From NCBI GenBank assembly GCA_023248915.1, contig JAHFDQ010000367.1:1-6418 (forward strand): 6,418 nt of DNA, read 5' to 3'. A program made the translations under genes and the position numbers. Below the pieces are notes generated by a model that saw only the letters and a list, made by a program, of their open reading frames with translations, made no database searches and had not been told where the DNA came from. This document shows, in pieces, positions 1 through 5,812 of the stretch (positions within the stretch are counted from its first letter, which is position 1; each line of letters opens with the position of its first letter). The DNA comes from Archangiaceae bacterium. GTDB taxonomy: Bacteria > Myxococcota > Myxococcia > Myxococcales > Myxococcaceae.

Positions 1-1394
1 GCCACGCGCTCTGGAAGCCGGCGCTCGCCTGCCGGGCCTGCCCGCGCCTTCTCGCGAGAGGGCCGGGGCTCGGGCTGGTCCTGCTCGGTCGCGGCGTCGC
101 TGTCCGCATAGAGGGCGTACTTGCCTCCGACCTCCGACGAGTACCGCTGTGCGCCGGCCAGCGGCGCCGCGGGCTTCGCGCCGCCGCCCACGCCCGTCCT
201 GCGCGGTGGGGCCGCGGTCTCCCGGAGCTTCGACGGGGGCGGCGTCGTCGTCTCGCGCGCGAGGGGAGGCGCCGTGCCGGCTCCGCGCGGCGCCGGGCCG
301 GATTCCTTCGGCGGACGCCGGGGCGGCGCGGCCGGGACGGATTCAGGGTGGCTGGCCTCGTCCTGCAGCGAATCGGCCATCTTCGCCAGGTCGCCCGAGT
401 CGCGCGTCGCCAGCTCGAGCAGTGCCCGGGTGGCCTGAATGCGGTCGTCGAACAGGGCGCGCATCTCGTCGGCCAGCCCGTCCTCGTCCATCAGCTTCGC
501 GCCGGCGGCCTGTTCGATGGCTCGCGCCATTTCCTTGCCGTTGGCGAAGCGTCCCTCGCGCGGCCTCGACAAGGCGCGCATCACCAGGTCCGAGAGCGCT
601 TCGGGCACCTTGGGGTTCAGCGACCGCGGCGTGGCGATTTCCCCCTCGACGACCGCCATCATCATCGCGGCGTCCGAGGTGCCCGCGAACAGCCGCTGCC
701 CGGTGAGCAGCTCGTGCAGCATCGCCCCGATCGAGAACAGGTCGCTGCGGCCGTCGAGGTCCTGGTTGCGGGCCTGCTCGGGCGACATGTAGCTGGCGGT
801 CCCCTTGACGATCCCCACCTGCGTGCGGCCGAGCCGGTTCTTCGCCTTGGCGATGCCGAAGTCGATCACCTTCACGTCGCCCGCGTACGTCACCATTACG
901 TTCTTCGGTGAGACGTCGCGGTGAATCACCGGCGCGGGTTTGCCGGTGGGATCCGTGAAGGCGTGCGCGTAATGCAGCCCCAGGCACACGTCCCGCACCA
1001 CCCGGCACGAGAAGCCCAGCGGCAAGGGGCGCTGCCGGCTGGCCGCGCGCTTGGAGATCTGCTCGAGGTTCTGCCCCGAGAGGAACTCCATCGCCAGGTA
1101 CAGCTCGCCGTCCTCTTCGCCAAGGTCGAAGACCTGGCCGATGTTGCCATGGCTGAACGCGGCGGTGATGCGCGCCTCGTCGAGGAACATCTTGACGAAC
1201 TTCTCGTCCTTCTTGACGTCGGGGAGAATCTGCTTCACCGCGACGAACTTCCGGAAGCCTCCCGGCCCCGAGGTGAACGCGAGGAAAAGCTCGGCCATTC
1301 CGCCCATCGACAGGCGGGTCAGAATCTCGTACTTGCCGAGGCGCCGCCCCCGATCGAGGTCGCCGCCCGGCCCGCCGGTGTGGGCTGCCGCCAT
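1..1394 (-). CDS. Ser/Thr protein kinase, Pkn2/Hanks type (C-terminus beyond window)
   Basis: This gene encodes a eukaryotic-type (Hanks) protein kinase that transfers phosphate from ATP to Ser/Thr of target proteins, expected in the cytoplasm. The visible 464 residues begin at ATG 1394-1392; an in-frame TAG five codons upstream makes this the first possible start. The kinase domain spans about 22-300. It has a Gly-rich loop variant LSMGGMAELFLA (28-39; Ser and Ala replace the first and third Gly of GxGxxG), catalytic Lys54 in VAVK, helix-C Glu73, HRDVSPKN at 158-165 with catalytic Asp160, DFG 178-180, and GTASYMSPEQ at 198-207. All catalytic residues are present, so it should be active. After it come a helical stretch (about 310-355) and a Pro/Arg/Ala-rich linker (about 360-464), and no membrane segment is seen before the window edge. 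A domain beyond the edge is possible. The gene lies 68 bp downstream of a lipoprotein gene on the same strand. No strong ribosome site is visible. Confidence 0.96.
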   Translation of the reverse strand, partial: MAAAHTGGPGGDLDRGRRLGKYEILTRLSMGGMAELFLAFTSGPGGFRKFVAVKQILPDVKKDEKFVKMFLDEARITAAFSHGNIGQVFDLGEEDGELYLAMEFLSGQNLEQISKRAASRQRPLPLGFSCRVVRDVCLGLHYAHAFTDPTGKPAPVIHRDVSPKNVMVTYAGDVKVIDFGIAKAKNRLGRTQVGIVKGTASYMSPEQARNQDLDGRSDLFSIGAMLHELLTGQRLFAGTSDAAMMMAVVEGEIATPRSLNPKVPEALSDLVMRALSRPREGRFANGKEMARAIEQAAGAKLMDEDGLADEMRALFDDRIQATRALLELATRDSGDLAKMADSLQDEASHPESVPAAPPRRPPKESGPAPRGAGTAPPLARETTTPPPSKLRETAAPPRRTGVGGGAKPAAPLAGAQRYSSEVGGKYALYADSDAATEQDQPEPRPSREKARAGPAGERRLPERV

Positions 1395-1462
1395 CGGCGC
1401 AGGACTCTAACGCGCCACCGACGCTCAGGCGATGCCGGCGAGGAGTCCGTGGAGGCCGCGGC

Positions 1463-2758
1463 TCACGGGCCCGCGCGCAGAATCGCGTACGGGGCGAGCG
1501 CGGCCGGCCTGCAGGTGCCGCTGGCGTACGAGTAGTCGGTGACGTTCAGCACCGTGTAGCCGGCGCCTGCGGCCGCCACCTGTGCGCCCTTCCCCGGGTC
1601 CAGGGTCACCGGCTGCGTTCCGCCCGAGAAGACGGTGCCGAAGTAGCGCCGTTTGCCGCAGTCGTCGTTCTGGCAGGCGACGATGGTCGGGACGGCCGCC
1701 ACCGAGAAGGGCGCGGTGTCGGCCGCCGAGAGGAGCGCCCCATTCTGGGCCGAGTCGGCGGCGAAGATCAGCCCGCCGTCGAGCTCTCGCACGGTGATCG
1801 CCCGGTTCTCGGGCGCGGCAGAGGTCGAGCTATCCACCACCAGCACCGACACCTTCGGCCCAGGAGTCATCGCCACCGAGTAGCCCGAAGGCAGCGTCAC
1901 GTAGACCGCGCCGGTCAAGGCGCCCCCGCCGGCCGCCGAACGGTTCAACCTCAGCGTCAGCGTCCCGTTCTCGTAGAGCACCGACCCGATCGCCCCGACC
2001 CCCGTGTAGCGCGTGCCGGCGTCCACCGACCGGACGTCGAAGAAGCCCTGGTCGTCCGGTTCCTGCACCCGCACCTCCCACGACGCCCCGACCTCGGGGA
2101 AGCCCGACGCCGGGCAGGCCGAGGTGCACGCGCCGTCGAAGCAGAGCTGCCCCGGCACCTTGCAATCGCCATGGGTTGCACAGTCCACGCCGCGCGACGG
2201 CCCGACCTCGACTACCCCGTCCTCCGGCCGGAACTCGCGGGTGACGCAGATGACCGACGCGGCGGGGAGGATTCCCGGCACCGCGCCGCCGTCGCCCAGC
2301 TCGATGCCGGGGGCTTCGGGCGAGTAGCAGAGCCGCACCCGGAATTGCTCGTCCACCGGCGGGACTTCGGGGTCGAGGCAGGCCGGCCCCGCGACGAAGG
2401 CCCCGGAACAGCCCGCGGTGCGGCTCACCTGGACGGTGCCGTCCCACGTCCGCTCGAGGCTCAGCCCGGCCGCCACCGTCCGCACCAGCGGGACGGGCGA
2501 GTCGCCTCCACAGGCGCACCCCTGGCAGACGACGTCGCAGGCGAGGCACGCACACGCCGGGTGTTCGACGAACGACAGCCACTGACCCTGGACCTGCCGC
2601 TGCACCTGCAGGCCGAAGCCGCCGTCCAAGTCGTCGACGAAGATCGGCCCCCGCGTCGAATTCCTGAGCCGGAGCGTCACCGGCGTCGCGTCGGTGGGGC
2701 TGCACCGGCAGCCTGCCTGCCCGAGCCCCAGGACGATGAACGCGACCGCGACCCTCAC
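1463..2758 (-). CDS. Predicted lipoprotein with Cys-rich motifs, unknown function
   Basis: This 431-residue exported protein has no function I can recognise. The chosen start is GTG 2758-2756, preceded by AGAAGG four bases away, and it gives a short signal peptide ending LGLGQAGC with Cys17 as the likely lipidated residue. Gln at -3 is unusual for a lipobox, so a plain signal peptide is possible. The mature part looks beta-rich. It has a first region (about 25-145) carrying a dense cluster C69-x-C-x2-C-x3-C-x2-C-x-C83, then a five-Cys motif at 193-215 (C-x5-C-x6-C-x4-C-x3-C), then a second beta-rich region with C362, C367 and C416 near the end. The five-Cys motif recurs in the divergent Cys-rich gene. 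A longer reading starting farther upstream in the same frame exists but would bury the signal peptide. The kinase gene follows 68 bp downstream, so the two may be co-transcribed. Existence of the gene is well supported by the signal peptide, ribosome site and stop; the role is open. Confidence 0.85.
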   Translation of the reverse strand: MRVAVAFIVLGLGQAGCRCSPTDATPVTLRLRNSTRGPIFVDDLDGGFGLQVQRQVQGQWLSFVEHPACACLACDVVCQGCACGGDSPVPLVRTVAAGLSLERTWDGTVQVSRTAGCSGAFVAGPACLDPEVPPVDEQFRVRLCYSPEAPGIELGDGGAVPGILPAASVICVTREFRPEDGVVEVGPSRGVDCATHGDCKVPGQLCFDGACTSACPASGFPEVGASWEVRVQEPDDQGFFDVRSVDAGTRYTGVGAIGSVLYENGTLTLRLNRSAAGGGALTGAVYVTLPSGYSVAMTPGPKVSVLVVDSSTSAAPENRAITVRELDGGLIFAADSAQNGALLSAADTAPFSVAAVPTIVACQNDDCGKRRYFGTVFSGGTQPVTLDPGKGAQVAAAGAGYTVLNVTDYSYASGTCRPAALAPYAILRAGP

Positions 2759-2935
2759 CCCACCTTCTCTAGGCCGACTCACGGGCCCCAAGCAACTGAC
2801 GCCGATGGCGCGGTGTCCGAGCACGAGCCAGGCGGCCCAGCGAGCCAACGAGCCGCGCTTCCAGGCCCCCTTCCGTCCGGCCACGTCGGCCCAGAGCTTG
2901 CTACCCGGCGGAGGTTTCGCCACTCTCCCGTCGCC
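2759..2935. promoter_or_regulatory. Divergent intergenic region, presumed to hold both promoters
   Basis: This 177-bp stretch lies between the divergent starts at 2758 (minus) and 2936 (plus). By position it should contain promoters for both transcription units. I could not identify convincing -35/-10 pairs or an operator; only a trivial GGCC-5-GGCC palindrome is seen near 2880-2892. Frames read through it on both strands, but none has a signal peptide or ribosome site to support a start here. Confidence 0.45.
2763..2768 (-). promoter_or_regulatory. Ribosome binding site of the minus-strand lipoprotein
   Basis: The minus strand reads AGAAGG followed by four bases and then GTG. This decides the start at 2758 over upstream alternatives in the same open frame, because it also places the signal peptide right at the N-terminus. 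The spacing is slightly short. Confidence 0.6.
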
Positions 2936-4042
2936 GTGCGCCACCGACTCGACATCCCTGGTTGTGCCCTCCTCGCCGCCGTGGCCTTGTCGGCCTGCGA
3001 CCCGGTGGGCGGCGAGAACGCGCGCGGCGCGGCCGCTCCGGCCGTGGCCCCGCCCCGCCTCTCTCCGGTCGAGCTCTTGCCTCCCAAGGTCAAGAAGGCC
3101 GACGCCACCCGGGTCGAGATTCGCGACCCCCCCGACATCGACGCCACGCAGGTCGACGTGCACCAGCAGTCGGACGGCATCGTCGACATCCTCTGGGTCA
3201 TCGACAACTCCGGGTCGATGCAGAACGAACGCACCAAGCTGCAAGGCCACTTCGACCGGTTCCTCCAAGAGCTTTTGAAGCTCAAGGTGAACTTCCAGAT
3301 GGGCGTCATCTCGACCGACGCCAGCGACGGCGCCAAGCTGCGCGGCACCACCCGCATCATCAAGAACAGCACCCCCGACCCGCGGGCTGCCTTCCTCGAC
3401 AACACCACCTTCCCCGACTCGCGCGTGCGCTGGGAACAAGGGCTGCGCATGGCCCAGCTTGCCATCAGCCCCCCCAATACCGACGCGGGAGGCCCGAACG
3501 CCGGCTTCCTCCGACCCAACGCGGCGCTCGCGCTCATCGTCGTCAGCGACGAAGACGACTCGAGCTTCGGCGACCCGGCCTACTACGCCCGGGCGTTCCG
3601 CTCGAGCCGCGGCAAGGGCAACGAGAACCTGGTCTCGTTCTCCACCATCGCCGGGACGACTCCGAGCGGCTGCTACCCCCCGGGCGAGCAGATCTACTTC
3701 GGCGGCCTGGCCGGGCCCGCCTTCCGGTACAGCGCGGTGTCGTCGAAGACCGGAGGCGTGGTCGGGTCGATCTGCGACGCGTCGTTCGAGAACACGCTCC
3801 TCCAGATAGCGTCGGCGCTCGACACCCTCCGGCGCGTCTTCCCGCTCTCGATCAAGCCCATCGCGGCGTCGATCGTCGTGACGGTGAACGGGGTCACCAT
3901 TCCCCGCGACGTCGTGAACGGCTGGGACTACCGGCCCGACACCCAGAGCATCGCCTTCCTCGGCAACTACGTGCCCCCGCCCGCCGCCGAGATTCGAATC
4001 ACCTACGCCTTCTCCCGGAACGTCGACGGAGGCACGCCGTGA
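2936..4042 (+). CDS. vWA-domain (MIDAS) lipoprotein
   Basis: This 368-residue von Willebrand factor A-domain protein is predicted to be membrane-anchored on the periplasmic or outer face. vWA domains bind ligands or protein partners through a divalent metal held at the MIDAS site. The start is GTG 2936. It gives a short basic N-terminus, a hydrophobic core and a textbook lipobox LSAC with Cys21 as the lipidation site. GGAGG at 2910-2914 is too far away to be a normal ribosome site, so the start rests on the signal peptide. A linker (22-80) leads to the vWA domain (about 81-300): ILWVIDNSGSM carries DxSxS at Asp90, Ser92 and Ser94, and LIVVSDEDDSS at 200-210 supplies a further acidic strand end. 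Cys246 and Cys280 may pair. A beta-rich tail (about 303-360) ends the protein. Residue +2 is Asp22, which in E. coli retains lipoproteins in the inner membrane; whether that holds here is unknown. It overlaps the next gene by 4 bp. Specific ligand unknown. Confidence 0.93.
   Translation: MRHRLDIPGCALLAAVALSACDPVGGENARGAAAPAVAPPRLSPVELLPPKVKKADATRVEIRDPPDIDATQVDVHQQSDGIVDILWVIDNSGSMQNERTKLQGHFDRFLQELLKLKVNFQMGVISTDASDGAKLRGTTRIIKNSTPDPRAAFLDNTTFPDSRVRWEQGLRMAQLAISPPNTDAGGPNAGFLRPNAALALIVVSDEDDSSFGDPAYYARAFRSSRGKGNENLVSFSTIAGTTPSGCYPPGEQIYFGGLAGPAFRYSAVSSKTGGVVGSICDASFENTLLQIASALDTLRRVFPLSIKPIAASIVVTVNGVTIPRDVVNGWDYRPDTQSIAFLGNYVPPPAAEIRITYAFSRNVDGGTP
4028..4032 (+). promoter_or_regulatory. Ribosome binding site for the Cys-rich lipoprotein
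   Basis: GGAGG lies six bases before the GTG at 4039-4041, inside the last codons of the vWA gene. It fixes the start of the Cys-rich gene, which overlaps the vWA stop as GTGA. Such an arrangement usually gives translational coupling. Confidence 0.85.
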
Positions 4043-5469
4043 CCGGCCGCGCCAGTCGAGCGTGGGGGGCGCTCGCCCTGGTCGCGGCCGCCGGTTGCGC
4101 GCGCACCGCGCTCAGCCCAGAGTGCCCCACCGGCTACAGCTACGATGGCGAGAAGTGCGTCTGCGCCACCGACGAAGCCTGCCCCGACGGCATGGCCTGC
4201 GAAGAGGGCGTCTGCGTCTGCCGCGACACCCGCTGCTGCCCGGCCGGCTACTGGTACTCGGACACCACCCTGGCCTGCGTCTGCCACGCGGTCGACTGCT
4301 GCCCCGCCGGCCACGCCTGGGACGAGGCCGCCCAGAAGTGCAGTTGCAACTCCGAAGACTGCTGCCCCGCGGGCAACCACTTCGATGCCGACGCGGGCGC
4401 GTGCCGCTGCTTCGGCGAGGCCTGTTGCCCGACCGGGTACCTGTTCGACACCGTCGCGGGAGAGTGCGCTTGCGCTTCCGACGCATGCTGCCCCGCCGCC
4501 GAGCTCGCCGACGGCGGCCTGGGCCTCTACCGCTACGACGAATTGAAGAAGGACTGCGTCTGCGCCCACGACGCCTGCTGCCCAGTAAACTACAAGTACG
4601 ACACGGCCGTCCGCGCCTGCGTGTGCGTCGGCGATTCCTGCTGCCCGGCCGGCTACAAGAAGGACCCTGGCCTGGCGCGGTGCGTATGCATTCCCGCTCC
4701 CAACGACTCGTGCGGCCCGAACCGCGTCTGCGACACCGTGTCGGGGGCCTGCAAGTGCCAGAACAACGCGGGCTGCGCCGCGGGCAACTACTGCAACCCG
4801 TACCACTTCTGCCAGTCGATCGCCGGCTGCACCGCGAACCCCGACTGCCCGGCCGGCAGCTTCTGCGACATCACCACTAACCGCTGCCTGCCGAACGGCC
4901 CCTGCACGCTCGACGAGCACTGCCCGTCCGACTCGCTGTGCAACCCCTCGGTCGCGTCTTGCGTACCCGGCTGCAGGAAGGACTCGGACTGCAAGCTCAA
5001 GGAAGCCTGCGTCTCGGGCCACTGCCAGGCCTTCTGCCGCGAGAACGACTGGTGCCCGGTGAGCCAGTTCTGCGCCGCCGGGACCGGAGCGTGCGGCCTT
5101 CACCTGGGTCGCGCCGACTGCCGCGACTGCACCAATGATCCCGGCGTATGCGGCACCGATGCCGTTTGTCTGACCTTCATCGCGGAAGGCCAGAAGACCA
5201 CCCGCTTCTGCGGAGTCTCGTGCACGGCACAGTCCGATTGCCCGGCCGGGTACGACTGCAGCGGAGTCATCTACACCTGCGGGTCGGAAGGGTCGCCCTG
5301 CGAGCCCGATCTCCAGGCGCCCGGCGAAGCGATGACCTGCAAGGGCTTCCTCGTCGAGAACGAAGTCGGCACCCAGTTCTACTGCGCCGACACGTCGGGC
5401 CAGCCGCACGAATACCTTCAGTCGTGCGCGCCATCGTCGGGCTCCTGGCCGCCGTCGGCGTCGCCCTGA
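4039..5469 (+). CDS. Cys-rich repeat lipoprotein (CCP-repeat protein)
   Basis: This 476-residue protein is predicted to be exported and lipidated, and it has 72 Cys (about 15 percent), probably paired in disulfides outside the cytoplasm. The start is GTG 4039, with GGAGG six bases upstream and a GTGA overlap with the vWA gene. The signal peptide ends LVAAAGC, placing the lipid on Cys20. Residues 29-66 hold two degenerate 19-residue units. Residues 66-221 hold seven units of the pattern CCP-[AT]-G-...-C-x-C-x4, 21 residues each, the fifth extended to 30. From about 225 to 345 the pattern changes to units of C-x5-C-x5-C-x6-C type, resembling small EGF- or Dickkopf-like modules, with a clear five-Cys unit at 312-333. 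The last part (about 346-476) keeps Cys but loses regular repeats and ends in a Ser/Pro-rich tail. The family is not one I can name. Co-expression with the vWA protein suggests a shared surface structure, adhesion or binding role; this is inference. Confidence 0.92.
   Translation: MTGRASRAWGALALVAAAGCARTALSPECPTGYSYDGEKCVCATDEACPDGMACEEGVCVCRDTRCCPAGYWYSDTTLACVCHAVDCCPAGHAWDEAAQKCSCNSEDCCPAGNHFDADAGACRCFGEACCPTGYLFDTVAGECACASDACCPAAELADGGLGLYRYDELKKDCVCAHDACCPVNYKYDTAVRACVCVGDSCCPAGYKKDPGLARCVCIPAPNDSCGPNRVCDTVSGACKCQNNAGCAAGNYCNPYHFCQSIAGCTANPDCPAGSFCDITTNRCLPNGPCTLDEHCPSDSLCNPSVASCVPGCRKDSDCKLKEACVSGHCQAFCRENDWCPVSQFCAAGTGACGLHLGRADCRDCTNDPGVCGTDAVCLTFIAEGQKTTRFCGVSCTAQSDCPAGYDCSGVIYTCGSEGSPCEPDLQAPGEAMTCKGFLVENEVGTQFYCADTSGQPHEYLQSCAPSSGSWPPSASP
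4234..4701 (+). repeat. Coding tandem repeat, 63-bp period, seven CCP units
   Basis: Adjacent TGC/TGT codon pairs followed by CC(C/G) occur at 4234, 4297, 4360, 4423, 4486, 4576 and 4639. Successive distances are 63, 63, 63, 63, 90 and 63 bp. Each unit encodes CCP, usually A/T then G, an Asp near position 9-10, then C-x-C at positions 15 and 17. The 90-bp unit is longer by 27 bp, a nine-residue insertion near its start (about 4498-4524) in a Gly/Leu-rich stretch. The units differ in sequence outside the Cys frame, so the array looks old and maintained by selection on protein spacing. Confidence 0.92.
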
Positions 5470-5480
5470 AGCCTTTCGCC

Positions 5481-5570
5481 CTAGAACGGCGGGAAGGACT
5501 TCCGATGGTCCTTCAGCAACAGGTAAAGGGTTCCGCCAAAGAAGCAGGTGAAACAGAAGAAGGTGAACAT
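5481..5570 (-). CDS. Candidate small membrane peptide, 29 residues
   Basis: A short frame on the minus strand starts at ATG 5570-5568 and stops at TAG 5483-5481. AGAGGG lies five bases before the ATG, a good ribosome site. The peptide begins MFTFFCFTCFF, continues as a hydrophobic stretch to about residue 19, then turns polar and basic with KDHRK and ends SFPPF. That is the layout of a single membrane-spanning peptide. Two Cys lie within the hydrophobic part, and most third codon positions are G or C. It points the same way as the PfkB kinase upstream. No homologue is known to me, and a chance frame of this length is possible, so the call rests on the ribosome site plus membrane-like composition. 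Confidence 0.4.
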   Translation of the reverse strand: MFTFFCFTCFFGGTLYLLLKDHRKSFPPF

Positions 5571-5575
5571 GGGGG

Positions 5576-5581
5576 CCCTCT
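5576..5581 (-). promoter_or_regulatory. Possible ribosome binding site of the 29-residue peptide
   Basis: The minus strand reads AGAGGG, then five C, then ATG. It matches the Shine-Dalgarno consensus with ordinary spacing and is the main support for translation of the small frame. Confidence 0.4.
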
Positions 5582-5636
5582 GTGGAATCGAGCTGTCCTC
5601 GACGTTGCAATGTGCGCGCCGCACCGTGTTTCAGCC

Positions 5637-5658
5637 GGGTTGTGCGACCGGCCAACCC
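5637..5658. repeat. Inverted repeat GGGTTG / CAACCC
   Basis: Six-base arms GGGTTG (5637-5642) and CAACCC (5653-5658) flank a ten-base loop in the convergent gap. The stem is short and no T-run follows on either strand, so it is at most a weak terminator or a chance palindrome. Confidence 0.35.
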
Positions 5659-5720
5659 CGCGGATGGCTCGTCCGGGTGCCAGCATTTCAGGACGCGTAG
5701 GAAGCCGTTTCGGCGCGAGC

Positions 5721-5739
5721 GTCGGAATCCGCTTCCGGC
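5721..5739. repeat. Inverted repeat GTCGGAA / TTCCGGC
   Basis: Seven-base arms with one G-T wobble flank the five-base loop TCCGC. It sits between the two convergent genes. No T-run follows, so a role in ending transcription is possible but unproven. Confidence 0.35.
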
Positions 5740-5763
5740 ACGGCAGGTTGGCTCGGCGGACGC

Positions 5764-5782
5764 GCGTAAGACAGGCTTACGC
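5764..5782. terminator. Possible bidirectional terminator hairpin
   Basis: Perfect seven-base arms GCGTAAG (5764-5770) and CTTACGC (5776-5782) flank the loop ACAGG. It lies 30 bp past the stop of the minus-strand PfkB kinase, where a terminator is expected, and faces the incoming plus-strand operon as well. There is no T-run on either side, so it is not a classical intrinsic terminator. A weaker five-base stem, CTGTC/GACAG, lies between it and the stop (5790-5808). Confidence 0.45.
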
Positions 5783-5812
5783 CACCGGCCTGTCGCCTTC
5801 AGAGACAGCGCC

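Larger units (their letters stand above)
5470..5812. other. Convergent intergenic region
   Basis: This 343-bp gap lies between the stop of the plus-strand Cys-rich gene and the stop of the minus-strand PfkB kinase. It contains a candidate small minus-strand gene (5481-5570) and three short inverted repeats (listed separately). The rest, about 5582-5636 and 5659-5720, shows no gene, RNA gene or mobile-element feature that I can support. Confidence 0.6.

Noticed and set aside
149..1535. Several open frames on the plus strand and a second frame on the minus strand over the kinase
   Set aside because: They are shadows of the kinase, whose own frame holds all conserved kinase motifs. Their compositions are Arg/Ala/Pro-rich with no domain signal.
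2171..2935. Upstream extension of the vWA frame over the divergent lipoprotein
   Set aside because: It is antisense to the minus-strand lipoprotein and has biased Arg/Pro composition; a perfect lipobox follows GTG 2936.
2759..3439. Upstream extension of the minus-strand lipoprotein frame
   Set aside because: It runs antisense over the vWA gene and would place the signal peptide inside the protein. The GTG at 2758 has a ribosome site and a proper export signal.
2962..4038. Upstream extension of the Cys-rich frame through the vWA gene
   Set aside because: It is an Arg/Pro-rich shadow of the vWA gene in another frame. The GTG at 4039 has a strong ribosome site and a signal peptide immediately after it.
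4234..4701. Regular spacing considered as a CRISPR array or non-coding direct repeat
   Set aside because: The period is a multiple of three, the conserved bases are Cys/Pro/Gly codons in frame, and there are no near-identical repeats separated by unique spacers.
5424..5812. Long open plus-strand frame starting at GTG 5424
   Set aside because: It overlaps the end of the Cys-rich gene, continues without a stop antisense into the PfkB gene, lacks a ribosome site, and shows no consistent protein-like composition after the first hydrophobic run.
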